A stretch of 64,000 nucleotides of DNA, from assembly GCF_028885415.1 (NCBI RefSeq), contig NZ_CP118527.1:8370001-8434000 (forward strand), written 5' to 3'. The position numbers and the translations under genes were made by a program. Source of the stretch: Streptomyces coeruleorubidus. GTDB taxonomy: Bacteria > Actinomycetota > Actinomycetes > Streptomycetales > Streptomycetaceae. Positions 6,637 to 15,990 of this stretch are shown here, in pieces. Under the pieces are notes generated by a model. The model had not been told where the DNA came from and did no database searches. It saw only the letters and a program-made list of their open reading frames with translations. Position 1 is the stretch's first letter, and each line of letters begins with the position of its first letter.

Positions 6637-7814
6637 CAGTGGGTCGACGCGACGCGGAAGCGGATGCCCGCCGCGCGCAGCCGGCCGAGCAGCGCGTCGC
6701 CCATCGCCACCGCCGTGGTGACCTGACCCGCCGTCTCCGGAAGGTCGTCGAAGGCCAGGCACAGCGCCGACTCGGCGAGCATCTTCGCCGTCTCGTCGTA
6801 GCCGGGATCGCCGCCCGAGACCTCCGTGTACACCCGCCGGCCGCCGCCCTCGCCCACGAAGCGCAGGGAGAACCAGCTCTTCGCCCGCTTCTCGGGGCTC
6901 GGCCCGTCCCCGGGCCTGAGCCGGCCGGACAACCAGCGCCGCGCCGGCGGCACCTGGGCCGCCGCCACCAGGGCGCCGACGGTCGCCACACCGCCCACCG
7001 CGACGGGCAGGTGCCGGACGGCCGCGTACTGCCGGTAGCGGAAGTCGGGACCGTACCGGTCGAGGGCCGAGGCCGACCGCCGCACGATCTGCGGGTCGAT
7101 CGTCGGCATCGGCAGCGCCCACGCGCCCACCTCCTTGGCGAACCGCGGCGCACCCGCGGGTGCCGACGCCCGCCGGCCCACCAGCCGCGGCTCGTGCCGC
7201 CGCCGGTCCCGCGCGGCCGCTGCCATCTCCCGCTGCCGCGCGAACTGGTTGAGCGCGGAGGCGAAGGTCCCGCCCGAGAACGCGGCGTCGGCGGTCACGA
7301 AACCCTCCACGGTCAGCGGCACGTCCTCGGGCAGCTGCCGCACGGTGAAGTACACGCCCAGGTCGTGCGGGATCGAGTCGAAGCCGGCGGCGTGCACCAG
7401 CCGTGCCCCGGTCTCACGCGCGCGTGCGTCGTGCCGGACGTACATCAGGTCCACGAACTCGGGCTCGCCGCACAGGTCGAGGTAGTCGGTCCCGGTGTCC
7501 GCGCAAGCGGCGACGAGTTCCTCGCCGTACGTGATGTACGGGCCGACCGTCGTGGCCACCACGCGCGCGTGCTCGGCGAGGGCGCGCACCGAGGCGGGGT
7601 CGGAGACGTCCGCCCGCAACACCCCGACCTCCGCGCCGCCGGGCAGCCGCTCCCGCAGCCGCTCCAGCTTCTCGGCGCTGCGGCCCGCGATCGCCCACCG
7701 CAGCCCCTCGGGCGCGTGGGCCGCGAGGTACTCCGCGGTGAGCGTTCCGGCGAAACTCGTGGCTCCGAAGAGCACGATGTCGTACGGACGGTCGGTCCTG
7801 TTCAGCCTGCTCAT
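6636..7814 (-). CDS. saccharopine dehydrogenase-like / trans-acting enoyl reductase family protein
   Basis: A 392-residue protein with an N-terminal Rossmann fold: YDIVLFGATSFAGTLTAEYL at residues 10-30 carries the GxTxFxG dinucleotide loop. A conserved AGRSAEKLERL follows, as in saccharopine-dehydrogenase-like proteins and mycobacterial trans-acting enoyl reductases of lipid synthesis. The middle holds VCADTGTDYLDLCGEPEF and AAGFDSIPHDLG, hallmarks of this branch. It probably reduces an acyl or polyketide-like intermediate with NAD(P)H, but the substrate is unknown and no polyketide synthase lies nearby. It is divergent from the YjbR gene and converges on the 48-aa membrane protein. Confidence 0.88.
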   Translation of the reverse strand: MSRLNRTDRPYDIVLFGATSFAGTLTAEYLAAHAPEGLRWAIAGRSAEKLERLRERLPGGAEVGVLRADVSDPASVRALAEHARVVATTVGPYITYGEELVAACADTGTDYLDLCGEPEFVDLMYVRHDARARETGARLVHAAGFDSIPHDLGVYFTVRQLPEDVPLTVEGFVTADAAFSGGTFASALNQFARQREMAAAARDRRRHEPRLVGRRASAPAGAPRFAKEVGAWALPMPTIDPQIVRRSASALDRYGPDFRYRQYAAVRHLPVAVGGVATVGALVAAAQVPPARRWLSGRLRPGDGPSPEKRAKSWFSLRFVGEGGGRRVYTEVSGGDPGYDETAKMLAESALCLAFDDLPETAGQVTTAVAMGDALLGRLRAAGIRFRVASTH

Positions 7815-7905
7815 GACACCCCTCGGTCGTGCAGCCCGTGCCGCTGTCGGTGGCCGAGGCTAGCGTGAGGAGTGCGGAGCCCGACGACGAGCCCGGAGGA
7901 CGACG

Positions 7906-8286
7906 ATGGCCGTGCCCAGGAATGCCCTGAAGAAGTGGGAGAAAGTGCGCGCGTTCGCGCTGGGGCTGCCGGGTGCCGTCGAGGAGTTCCCCTGGGGTGA
8001 GTCCGTCGCGAAGGTCAACAAGAAGGTGTTCGTCTTCCTCGGCGTCGAGGACGGCAGCTACCCCCTGGGTATGACGGTGAAGCTCAAGGACGAGACGGCC
8101 CACGCGCACGCGCTGGCCTGCCCCGGCGCCGAGCCCGCCGGATACGGCCTGGGCAGGGCGGGCTGGGTGAGCATCCCCCTGGAGCGGCAGGACGCCCCGG
8201 CCGCGGAGGTGCTCTGCGACTGGGTGGAGGAGAGCTACCGGGTGATCGCTCCCAAGCGGCTGATAGCGGAACTGGACGGGAACTGA
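7906..8286 (+). CDS. MmcQ/YjbR family protein
   Basis: A 126-residue protein with the double-wing MmcQ/YjbR fold. Markers are the conserved ALGLPGAVEEFPWGES start, the central strand KVFVFLGVEDG, TVKLKDE, and WVSIPL followed by a C-terminal helix ending PKRLIAEL. Members are often annotated as DNA-binding from the fold, but functions remain mostly unproven. GGAGGACGACG precedes the ATG. It stands alone between a divergent dehydrogenase gene and the CoA-transferase/beta-oxidation operon. Confidence 0.87.
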   Translation: MAVPRNALKKWEKVRAFALGLPGAVEEFPWGESVAKVNKKVFVFLGVEDGSYPLGMTVKLKDETAHAHALACPGAEPAGYGLGRAGWVSIPLERQDAPAAEVLCDWVEESYRVIAPKRLIAELDGN

Positions 8287-8300
8287 CGCGTCGGGCAGAT

Positions 8301-8315
8301 TGCTAAGCGCTTGCT
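8301..8315. promoter_or_regulatory. candidate TetR-type operator ahead of the beta-oxidation operon
   Basis: TGCTAAGCGCTTGCT contains the perfect 8-bp palindrome AAGCGCTT with TA/GC flanks, about 80 bases upstream of the CoA-transferase start. TetR-family regulators of acyl-CoA metabolism in actinobacteria often bind sites of this look (from memory). The binding protein is not encoded next to it, unless the MerR gene at the operon's end is involved. Confidence 0.35.
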
Positions 8316-8395
8316 CGTTCAGGTCTTGTGTCGAGTGGAACGTGTTCTTAGCATCACTGGTGTTACATCAGATGTGTCACAGCACTGGGGGCTGG

Positions 8396-9556
8396 ATGGC
8401 CACGGCAAGGACGCCAGGACACGGCCCGCTGACCGGCGTGCGCGTCGTCGAGCTGGCCGGTATCGGGCCCGGCCCGTTCGCCGCCATGCTCCTGGCCGAC
8501 CTCGGCGCCGACGTCGTGCGCGTGGACCGCCCCGGCGGCCCCGGCCTCGGGATCGACCCGGCGTGCGACGTCACCAACCGCAACAAGCGCTCGGTGGTCG
8601 TCGACCTGAAGTCCCCGGACGGCCCCGCCCGTGTGCTCGACCTCGCCGCGCGGGCCGACGTCCTGGTCGAGGGCTACCGCCCCGGCGTCGCCGAGCGCCT
8701 CGGCGTGGGACCCGAGCCCTGCCACGCCCGCAACCCGGCGCTCGTCTACGGTCGGATGACCGGCTGGGGCCAGGACGGCCCGCTCGCCGACCGCGCCGGG
8801 CACGACATCGCGTACATCGCCCCCACCGGCACGCTCGGCATGATCGGCCGGCCGGACGAGCCGCCGGCGGTCCCGGCCAACCTGCTCGGCGACTACGCGG
8901 GCGGCTCCCTCTACCTCGTCGTCGGCGTCCTCGCCGCCCTGCACCACGCCCGCGCGACCGGCACCGGGCAGGTCGTCGACGCCGCCATCGTCGACGGCGT
9001 CTCCCATCTCGCCACGATGATCCACGGCATGCTCGCCGCCGGCGGCTGGCAGGACCGCCGCGGCGCCAACCTCCTGGACGGCGGCTGCCCGTACTACGGC
9101 ACGTACGACACTGCCGACGGCCGGCACATGGCCGTCGGCGCCCTGGAGCCGCGGTTCTACGAGGAGTTCCTCGCCCGCCTCGGCGTCGAGGGCCAGTCCG
9201 CCGCCCGCAAGGACGTCACCCGGTGGGGTGAGCTGCGCGAACAGATCGCCGCCCGCTTCAAGACCCGGACCAGGGACGAGTGGACGGCCGTCTTCGAGGG
9301 CACCGACGCGTGCGTGGCGCCCGTCCTGTCGCTGCGCGAGGCACCGCACCACCCGCACCTGGCCGCCCGCGGCACCTTCACCGACCACGGCGGCATCACC
9401 CAGCCCGCCCCGGCCCCCCGCTTCTGCGCGACCCCGACCTCCGTCCGCACCGGCCCGGCCCGGCCGGGCGCCGACACGGCGGACGTCGCCCGGGACTGGG
9501 ACGTTCCCGGGCTGCTCCCAGCGTCCCGAAACCCTCAGCGAAAGGCCTCCTCGTGA
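8396..9556 (+). CDS. CaiB/BaiF (family III) CoA-transferase / alpha-methylacyl-CoA racemase-like
   Basis: A 386-residue class III CoA-transferase-fold protein. It opens with [33 protein letters not shown], the standard CoA-binding N-terminus. It continues with [40 protein letters not shown] and the small-domain motif [17 protein letters not shown]. The racemase-like HDxxY (GHDIAYIA) is present, favouring alpha-methylacyl-CoA racemase, which epimerises 2-methyl-branched acyl-CoAs before beta-oxidation. ATG at 8396 follows a GGGGG run. Its stop overlaps the thiolase GTG by four bases, so it is coupled to fadA-fadB; this supports a role in degrading branched fatty acids or sterol side chains. 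Confidence 0.92.
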   Translation: MATARTPGHGPLTGVRVVELAGIGPGPFAAMLLADLGADVVRVDRPGGPGLGIDPACDVTNRNKRSVVVDLKSPDGPARVLDLAARADVLVEGYRPGVAERLGVGPEPCHARNPALVYGRMTGWGQDGPLADRAGHDIAYIAPTGTLGMIGRPDEPPAVPANLLGDYAGGSLYLVVGVLAALHHARATGTGQVVDAAIVDGVSHLATMIHGMLAAGGWQDRRGANLLDGGCPYYGTYDTADGRHMAVGALEPRFYEEFLARLGVEGQSAARKDVTRWGELREQIAARFKTRTRDEWTAVFEGTDACVAPVLSLREAPHHPHLAARGTFTDHGGITQPAPAPRFCATPTSVRTGPARPGADTADVARDWDVPGLLPASRNPQRKASS

Positions 9557-10767
9557 GCACCGAAGCGTATGTCTACGACGCGATCCGCACCCCGCGCGGG
9601 CGCGGCAAGGCAGGCGGCGCCCTGCACGGCACCAAGCCCATCGACCTGGTCGTCGGACTCATCCACGAGATCCGCGCCCGCTTCCCGGACCTGGACCCGG
9701 CTGCCGTCGACGACATCGTGCTCGGCGTCGTCGGCCCGGTCGGCGACCAGGGCTCCGACATCGCCCGGATCGCCGCCATCGCCGCGGGGCTGCCCGACAC
9801 GGTGGCCGGCGTGCAGGAGAACCGCTTCTGCGCCTCGGGCCTGGAGGCCGTCAACCTGGCCGCCGCCAAGGTCCGTTCGGGCTGGGAGGACCTGGTGCTC
9901 GCGGGTGGTGTCGAGTCGATGTCCCGGGTGCCGATGGCCTCCGACGGCGGCGCCTGGTTCAACGACCCGATGACCAACCTCCAGGTCAACTTCGTGCCGC
10001 AGGGCATCGGCGCCGACCTGATCGCCACCATCGAGGGCTTCTCCCGGCGCGACGTCGACGAGTACGCGGCCCTCTCCCAGGAGCGGGCGGCCACCGCCTG
10101 GAAGGAAGGCCGCTTCGAGAAGTCCGTCGTAGCGGTGAAGGACCGCAGCGGTCTCGTCGTCCTCGACCACGACGAGCACATGCGCCCCGGCACCACCGCC
10201 GACTCGCTCGCCAAGCTGAAGCCGTCCTTCGCGGACATCGGCGAACTCGGCGGCTTCGACGCGGTCGCGCTCCAGCAGTACCACTGGGTGGAGAAGATCG
10301 ACCACGTCCACCACGCGGGCAACTCCTCCGGCATCGTCGACGGCGCCTCGCTCGTCGCGATCGGCTCCAAGGAGGTCGGCGAGCGCTACGGCCTCACGCC
10401 CCGCGCGCGGATCGTCTCCGCCGCCGTCTCCGGCTCCGAGCCCACCATCATGCTCACCGGCCCCGCCCCCGCCACCCGCAAGGCCCTCGCCAAGGCCGGA
10501 CTGACCATCGACGACATCGACCTCGTCGAGATCAACGAGGCGTTCGCGGCGGTCGTGCTGCGCTTCGTGCGGGACATGGGCCTGTCCCTGGACAAGGTCA
10601 ACGTCAACGGCGGCGCGATCGCGCTCGGCCACCCCCTCGGCGCGACCGGCGCCATGATCCTCGGCACGCTCGTCGACGAACTCGAGCGCCAGGACAAGCG
10701 CTACGGCCTCGCCACGCTGTGCGTGGGCGGCGGCATGGGCGTCGCGACCATCGTCGAGCGCATCTGA
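9553..10767 (+). CDS. fadA: thiolase (acetyl-CoA C-acyltransferase)
   Basis: A 404-residue thiolase that cleaves 3-ketoacyl-CoA with CoA to acetyl-CoA and a shortened acyl-CoA. The nucleophile is Cys93 in NRFCASG. The second-half motifs are [14 protein letters not shown], the NEAFA loop, [15 protein letters not shown] with the catalytic His, and CVGGGMG with the second catalytic Cys near the C-terminus. The GTG start at 9553 overlaps the upstream stop as GTGA, so the much longer open frame is not used. It forms the beta-subunit partner of the FadB-type protein encoded 33 bases downstream. Confidence 0.96.
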   Translation: MSTEAYVYDAIRTPRGRGKAGGALHGTKPIDLVVGLIHEIRARFPDLDPAAVDDIVLGVVGPVGDQGSDIARIAAIAAGLPDTVAGVQENRFCASGLEAVNLAAAKVRSGWEDLVLAGGVESMSRVPMASDGGAWFNDPMTNLQVNFVPQGIGADLIATIEGFSRRDVDEYAALSQERAATAWKEGRFEKSVVAVKDRSGLVVLDHDEHMRPGTTADSLAKLKPSFADIGELGGFDAVALQQYHWVEKIDHVHHAGNSSGIVDGASLVAIGSKEVGERYGLTPRARIVSAAVSGSEPTIMLTGPAPATRKALAKAGLTIDDIDLVEINEAFAAVVLRFVRDMGLSLDKVNVNGGAIALGHPLGATGAMILGTLVDELERQDKRYGLATLCVGGGMGVATIVERI

Positions 10768-10800
10768 CCACCTCCCGACGGATCACACGGAGCACTCCAC

Positions 10801-13005
10801 ATGAGCACTGAGTCCACCACCATCCGCTGGGAACAGGACCGCACCGGCCTCGTCACCCTCGTCATCGACGACCCGAACCAGTCCGCGAACACCATGAACC
10901 AGGCGTTCCGCGACTCGCTCGCGGCCGTCACCGACCGCCTGGAGGCAGAGAAGGACACCATCCGGGGCGTCATCATCACCTCGGCGAAGAAGACCTTCTT
11001 CGCCGGCGGCGACCTGCGCGACCTGATCCGGGTCACGCCCGAGACGGCCCAGGAGCTGTTCGACGGCGGCATGGCCATCAAGCGGAACCTGCGCCGCATC
11101 GAGACCCTCGGCAAGCCGGTCGTCGCCGCGCTCAACGGCGCCGCCCTGGGCGGGGGTTACGAGATCGCCCTGGCCTGCCACCACCGCGTCGCCCTCGACG
11201 CGCCCGGCTCCAAGATCGGCTGTCCCGAGGTCACCCTCGGCCTGCTGCCCGGAGGCGGCGGCGTCGTGCGCACCGTCCGCCTGCTCGGCATCGCCGACGC
11301 CCTGCTGAAGGTCCTCCTCCAGGGCACCCAGTACAGCCCGCGCCGCGCCCTGGAGAACGGCCTCGTCGACGAGGTGGCGCAAACCCAGGAGGAACTCCTC
11401 GAAAAGGCCCGCGCCTTCATCGACGCCAACCCCGAGTCGCAGCAGCCCTGGGACAAGCCGGGGTACAAGATCCCGGGCGGCACCCCCGCGAACCCCAAGT
11501 TCGCGGCGAACCTGCCCGCCTTCCCGGCCACCCTGCGCAAGCAGACGAACGGCGCCCCCTACCCGGCCCCGCGGGGCATCCTCGCCGCAGCCGTCGAGGG
11601 CTCCCAGGTCGACTTCGAGACGGCCCAGGTCATCGAGGCCCGCTACTTCGTGGAGCTCGCGGCCGGGCAGACGTCGAAGAACATGATCCAGGCCTTCTTC
11701 TTCGACCTCCAGGCCGTCAACTCCGGCGCCAACCGCCCCAAGGACGTCGAGCCCCGCCAGGTCCGCAAGGTCGCCGTCCTCGGCGCCGGGATGATGGGCG
11801 CGGGCATCGCCTACTCCTGTGCCCGCGCCGGCATCGACGTCGTCCTCAAGGACGTCTCCCTGGAGGCGGCCGTCAAGGGCAAGGGCTACTCCGAGAAGCT
11901 CTGCGCCAAGGCCGTCGCCAAGGGCCGTACGACGCAGGAGAAGGCCGACGCGCTGCTCGCCCGCATCATCCCCACCGCCGAGGTGCGGGACCTGGCGGGC
12001 TGCGACGCCGTCATCGAGGCCGTCTTCGAGGACACGTCCCTCAAGCACAAGGTGTTCCAGGAGATCCAGCACGTCGTGGCGCCCGACGCGCTGCTGTGCT
12101 CCAACACCTCCACCCTGCCCATCACCGCGCTCGCCGAGGGCGTCGAACGCCAGGCCGACTTCATCGGACTGCACTTCTTCTCGCCGGTCGACAAGATGCC
12201 GCTCGTCGAGATCATCAAGGGCGAGCGCACGGGGCAGGAGGCCCTGGCCCGCGCCTTCGACCTGGTCCGGCAGATCAACAAGACCCCGATCGTCGTGAAC
12301 GACTCGCGCGGCTTCTTCACCTCCCGCGTCATCGGCCACTTCATCAACGAGGGTGTCGCCATGGTCGGCGAGGGCATCGAGCCCGCGTCGGTCGAACAGG
12401 CCGCCGCCCAGGCGGGCTACCCGGCCAAGGTGCTGTCCCTGATGGACGAGCTGACGCTGACCCTGCCCCGAAAGATCCGCGCCGAGACGAAGCGGGCGGT
12501 CGAGGAGACGGGCGGCACCTGGACGGCCCACCCCGCCGAGGCCGTCATCGACCGCATGGTCGACGAGTTCGGCCGCACGGGACGCAGCGGCGGCGCCGGC
12601 TTCTACGACTACGGGGAGGACGGCAAGCGCACCGGACTCTGGCCGGGCCTGCGCGAGCACTTCACCAAGCCCGGGTACCGGATCCCGTTCGAGGACATGC
12701 AGGAGCGCATGCTCTTCTCCGAGGCGCTGGACACCGTCCGGCTGCTGGAGGAGGGCGTGCTCACCTCCGTCGCCGACGCCAACATCGGCTCGATCTTCGG
12801 CATCGGCTTCCCGGGCTGGACGGGCGGCGTGCTCCAGTACATCAACGGCTACGACGGCGGCGCCGGGGCAGGGGTCGGCCTGCCCGGATTCGTGGCACGC
12901 GCGCGTGAACTCGCCGAGCGGTACGGCGACCGCTTCAACCCGCCCGCGCTGCTGGTGGAGAAGGCGGAGAAGGGGGAGCGGTTCAGCGACTCAGTCCGAG
13001 CCTGA
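10801..13005 (+). CDS. fadB: fatty acid oxidation multifunctional protein (enoyl-CoA hydratase / 3-hydroxyacyl-CoA dehydrogenase)
   Basis: A 734-residue bifunctional protein. Residues about 5-200 form the enoyl-CoA hydratase domain, with NTMNQAF, FFAGGDLRDL and the oxyanion-hole region LNGAALGGGYEIALACH. The NAD-binding dehydrogenase domain begins near residue 320 (VAVLGAGMMGAGIAYSCARAG). Its catalytic segment GLHFFSPVDKMPLVEII (His about 457) is followed by two C-terminal dehydrogenase domains. It hydrates trans-2-enoyl-CoA and oxidises the 3-hydroxyacyl-CoA for the thiolase. GGAGCACTCCAC precedes the ATG. Its last 15 bases overlap the end of the opposing MerR gene. Confidence 0.96.
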   Translation: MSTESTTIRWEQDRTGLVTLVIDDPNQSANTMNQAFRDSLAAVTDRLEAEKDTIRGVIITSAKKTFFAGGDLRDLIRVTPETAQELFDGGMAIKRNLRRIETLGKPVVAALNGAALGGGYEIALACHHRVALDAPGSKIGCPEVTLGLLPGGGGVVRTVRLLGIADALLKVLLQGTQYSPRRALENGLVDEVAQTQEELLEKARAFIDANPESQQPWDKPGYKIPGGTPANPKFAANLPAFPATLRKQTNGAPYPAPRGILAAAVEGSQVDFETAQVIEARYFVELAAGQTSKNMIQAFFFDLQAVNSGANRPKDVEPRQVRKVAVLGAGMMGAGIAYSCARAGIDVVLKDVSLEAAVKGKGYSEKLCAKAVAKGRTTQEKADALLARIIPTAEVRDLAGCDAVIEAVFEDTSLKHKVFQEIQHVVAPDALLCSNTSTLPITALAEGVERQADFIGLHFFSPVDKMPLVEIIKGERTGQEALARAFDLVRQINKTPIVVNDSRGFFTSRVIGHFINEGVAMVGEGIEPASVEQAAAQAGYPAKVLSLMDELTLTLPRKIRAETKRAVEETGGTWTAHPAEAVIDRMVDEFGRTGRSGGAGFYDYGEDGKRTGLWPGLREHFTKPGYRIPFEDMQERMLFSEALDTVRLLEEGVLTSVADANIGSIFGIGFPGWTGGVLQYINGYDGGAGAGVGLPGFVARARELAERYGDRFNPPALLVEKAEKGERFSDSVRA

Positions 13006-13707
13006 CGTGCCTGAAGGCTTGGTCAGCCATTCGCCCAGCTCTTCCTTCAGCGACCGCTGAAAGGCGGTGAGGAGCGCCTGCACCACCAGGGGGTGTATGT
13101 GAGCGGACAGGGACCGCACGTCCCGCGCGTCGCGCTCCGCCACCTCGCCGCGGAAGAGCCGGGAGAGTTCACGGGCCGCGGCGCGCGAGTGTTCCAGGAG
13201 AACCTTGCGCGCCGCGAAGATCGCCTCCTGGGAGAGCGGCACGTCCAGCAGCCCGACGCCCAGCCGCAGCAGACCGAGGTCGGCCTCGTACCCGTCGTCC
13301 CCTGGCCGGAGCACGTCCATCGCGACCAGCCGCTCGACGTCCTCGTCGCCGAGCGGCCGCCCGGCCCGCCGCTCCAGTTCCTCCCGCGTGACCGTCTCGA
13401 CGGCGTCCGGCGCCCAGGAGGCGACCACCGCCCGGTGCACGGCGAGGTCGCGCGCGGTCAGGTCCGGCGGCAACTGGCGCAGATGCCGATCGATGCCCGC
13501 CAGCGTCATGCCCTGGTGCTGCAACTCCTCGATCAGCGCCAGCCGGGCCAGATGCTCCCGCCCGTAGTGCCCCACGCGCCGGGGGCCGAGCACCGGCGGC
13601 GGCAGCAGCCCCTTCGTGCCGTAGAAACGGACCGTGCGCACCGTGACACCGGCCCGGGCCGCCAGTTCGTCGATCGTGAGGGTCGGTTCCTCGGTGTCGG
13701 TCGTCAT
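12991..13707 (-). CDS. MerR family transcriptional regulator
   Basis: With the ATG at 13707 the protein has 238 residues. The N-terminal MerR winged helix is clear: LTIDELAARAGVTVRTVRFYGTKGLLPPP, then GHYGREHLARLALIEELQHQGMTLAGI. The C-terminal 150 residues are helical with no cysteine-rich metal loop, so an organic ligand, perhaps an acyl-CoA, is more likely than a metal. The upstream open frame is an artefact. The 3' end overlaps fadB by 15 bases antisense. In the region before its start, TCTCAC and GTGAAA (7 apart) form an imperfect inverted repeat that could be its operator. It may control the beta-oxidation operon or the divergent permease; neither is shown. Confidence 0.9.
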   Translation of the reverse strand: MTTDTEEPTLTIDELAARAGVTVRTVRFYGTKGLLPPPVLGPRRVGHYGREHLARLALIEELQHQGMTLAGIDRHLRQLPPDLTARDLAVHRAVVASWAPDAVETVTREELERRAGRPLGDEDVERLVAMDVLRPGDDGYEADLGLLRLGVGLLDVPLSQEAIFAARKVLLEHSRAAARELSRLFRGEVAERDARDVRSLSAHIHPLVVQALLTAFQRSLKEELGEWLTKPSGTSGSD

Positions 13708-13976
13708 GTGCAGCAGTATCGCTGTCTCACCAGTGCTGTGAAACCTCGTCCGCATCCCTTCATGACCATGAAGTGAATGCCGAGGGGCGGCTGTGCCTCT
13801 CCCTGGTGGATCTTGTAAGAAGTGACGCTCTGTGATGCTCGTCACCGTGTGCGAGCGACTCGGTGTGGGAAGGTGCTGCCTCGGTCTGTGCCGCGTCACA
13901 AGGGTGGTACGGGCCACTGCACTGTACGGACCCCGGGCCCACGACGTCCGGGGCGATCCAGAGAGTGGAACCACCC

Positions 13977-15443
13977 GTGAGCAAGGACGCCGTGAACACG
14001 GCTGCGGCCACGCCGCGTACCGATGCGGCCCAGGTGCCCGCGGACGCGGGCGACGCCGGGTACAGCAAGGACCTCAAGGCCCGCCACGTCAACATGATCG
14101 CCATCGGCGGGGCCATCGGCACCGGCCTCTTCCTCGGAGCCGGCGGTCGCCTCCACAACGCGGGCCCGGCACTGGCGATCGCCTACCTGGTCTGCGGCAT
14201 CTTCGCCTTCTTCGTGGTCAGGGCCCTCGGCGAGCTCGTGCTCTACCGCCCCTCCTCGGGCTCCTTCGTGTCGTACGCGCGCGAGTTCCTCGGCGAGAAG
14301 GGCGCCTACGTCGCCGGCTGGATGTACTTCCTGAACTGGTCGACCACCGGCATCGCCGACATCACCGCGATCGCGCTGTACACGCACTACTGGAGCATGT
14401 TCACCGACATCCCGCAGTGGGTGCTCGCGCTGGCCGCCCTCGCGGTCGTGCTGGCCGTGAACCTGATCTCGGTGAAGATCTTCGGCGAGATGGAGTTCTG
14501 GTTCGCGATCATCAAGGTCGCGACGCTGGTCGGCTTCATGTTCATCGGCATCTTCCTGTTGGCCACCCAGCACGAGGTGGGCGGCCAGACGCCGGGCCTG
14601 AGTGTCATCACCGACAACGGCGGCGTCTTCCCGCACGGCATGATGCCCGTCGTCCTCGTCATGCAGGGCGTGATCTTCGCGTACGCCGCGCTGGAGCTGG
14701 TCGGTGTCGCCGCGGGCGAGACCGCCGAGCCGGAGAAGGTCGTCCCGCGCGCGGTGAACTCGATCATGTGGCGGGTCGGCCTCTTCTACGTCGGCTCGGT
14801 CGTCCTGCTGGCCCTCCTGCTCCCCGGCTCGCTCTACTCGGCCGACCAGAGCCCCTTCGTCACGGTGCTGTCGAAGATCGGCGTCCCGGCGGCGGGCGAC
14901 GTGATGAACCTGGTCGTGCTGACCGCCGCGATGTCCTCGCTGAACTCGGGCCTGTACTCCACGGGCCGCATCCTGCGCTCCATGGCGATGGCCGGCTCCG
15001 CACCGAAGTTCACCGCCCGCATGAACCGCAGCCAGGTCCCCTACGGCGGCATCCTGCTGACCTGCGCGGTGTGCGTGCTCGGCGTCGGCCTGAACTTCCT
15101 CGTGCCGGCCCAGGCCTTCGAGATCGTGCTGAACGTCGCCTCGCTCGGCATCATCAGCACCTGGGTGATCATCATGATCTGCCACCTGGTCTTCGTCCGC
15201 CGCGCCAAGGCGGGCCTGGTCACCCGCCCCTCCTTCCGCCTCCCCGGCAGCCCCGTCACGGAGATCACCACGATCGCCTTCCTGCTGGCCTGCCTCGGCA
15301 TGATGTGGAACGACCCGGAGGTCGGCCGCAAGACGCTGCTGCTCATCCCGCTGATCGCGGTCGCGCTGGTCGCGGGCTGGTTCGGCATCCGCCGCCGGGT
15401 GTCGCAGACGGCCGACCAGGAGCTGTCGCAGTTCACGAAGTAG
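13977..15443 (+). CDS. amino-acid permease of the APC superfamily (asparagine/GABA permease-like)
   Basis: GTG at 13977 gives a 488-residue, 12-helix APC permease. The N-terminal signature KARHVNMIAIGGAIGTGLFLGAG covers the helix-1 unwound region that binds substrate. Others are FVVRALGELVLYRPSSGSFVSYA (helix 2-3), the YVAGWMYFLNW helix and MSSLNSGLYSTGRILRSMA. The sequence style is that of the AnsP/GabP/aromatic-amino-acid permease branch; I think AnsP-like (L-asparagine) is likeliest but cannot prove it. It is a proton-coupled inner-membrane importer. It is divergent from the MerR gene with about 270 bases between them; no strong promoter was identified there. Confidence 0.92.
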   Translation: MSKDAVNTAAATPRTDAAQVPADAGDAGYSKDLKARHVNMIAIGGAIGTGLFLGAGGRLHNAGPALAIAYLVCGIFAFFVVRALGELVLYRPSSGSFVSYAREFLGEKGAYVAGWMYFLNWSTTGIADITAIALYTHYWSMFTDIPQWVLALAALAVVLAVNLISVKIFGEMEFWFAIIKVATLVGFMFIGIFLLATQHEVGGQTPGLSVITDNGGVFPHGMMPVVLVMQGVIFAYAALELVGVAAGETAEPEKVVPRAVNSIMWRVGLFYVGSVVLLALLLPGSLYSADQSPFVTVLSKIGVPAAGDVMNLVVLTAAMSSLNSGLYSTGRILRSMAMAGSAPKFTARMNRSQVPYGGILLTCAVCVLGVGLNFLVPAQAFEIVLNVASLGIISTWVIIMICHLVFVRRAKAGLVTRPSFRLPGSPVTEITTIAFLLACLGMMWNDPEVGRKTLLLIPLIAVALVAGWFGIRRRVSQTADQELSQFTK

Positions 15444-15499
15444 CGGGCAGGAAGCAGCAGGCCAGGGCCACTGTCAGTGGGAGCGCCTACGGTGGCGTC

Positions 15500-15979
15500 A
15501 TGTCGGGGATCAGGTATGTCCGGGGTGACGCCACCGTTCCGTCGGTGAAGGGCGTCAAGGTCATCGCCCATGTCTGCAACGACATCGGGGGCTGGGGCAA
15601 GGGCTTCGTCCTGGCGATATCGCGCCGCTGGCCCGAGCCGGAGGCGGCGTACCGGGCGTGGCACCGCGGCCGCGCGGCGAACGACTTCGGGCTGGGCGCG
15701 GTGCAGCTCGTCCAGGTCGAGCGGTACGTGTGGGTGGCCAACATGATCGGCCAGCGCGGCACCAGGACCGGCAGCAAGGGCGTCCCCGTCCGCTACGAGG
15801 CGATCGACTCGGCGCTGGAGGCCCTGGCCGAACGGGCCGGCGACCTGGGCGCGACCGTCCATATGCCCCGCATCGGCTGCGGTCTCGCCGGCGGCAGGTG
15901 GTCCCGGGTCGAGCCGTTGATCGAGGAGCGGCTGATACGGCGGGGGATACAGGTGACGGTGTACGACCACGGGGACTGA
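15500..15979 (+). CDS. macro-domain protein (ADP-ribose binding)
   Basis: A 159-residue single macro domain: IRYVRGDATVP, then VIAHVCNDIGGWGKGFVLAI with the ADP-ribose-contacting DIGGWGKG loop, GAVQLVQV, VANMIGQRG and PRIGCGLAGGRW. The pattern resembles Poa1p/DarG-type domains, some of which remove ADP-ribose from proteins, DNA or ADP-ribose-1''-phosphate. No DarT-like toxin lies beside it, so a toxin-antitoxin role is not supported. ATG at 15500 was chosen because it begins exactly at the domain. It is tail to tail with the arginase-like gene, 11 bases apart. Confidence 0.9.
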   Translation: MSGIRYVRGDATVPSVKGVKVIAHVCNDIGGWGKGFVLAISRRWPEPEAAYRAWHRGRAANDFGLGAVQLVQVERYVWVANMIGQRGTRTGSKGVPVRYEAIDSALEALAERAGDLGATVHMPRIGCGLAGGRWSRVEPLIEERLIRRGIQVTVYDHGD

Positions 15980-15990
15980 CCGGCCTCGGC

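Noticed and set aside
10783..12660. A 625-codon frame antisense to fadB
   Set aside because: Antisense frame produced by GC3 bias over a well-supported enzyme gene; low-complexity Gly/Val/Asp composition.
15500..15979. Macro-domain protein as a DarG-type antitoxin
   Set aside because: No DarT-like ADP-ribosyltransferase gene is next to it; neighbours are a permease and an arginase-like gene.
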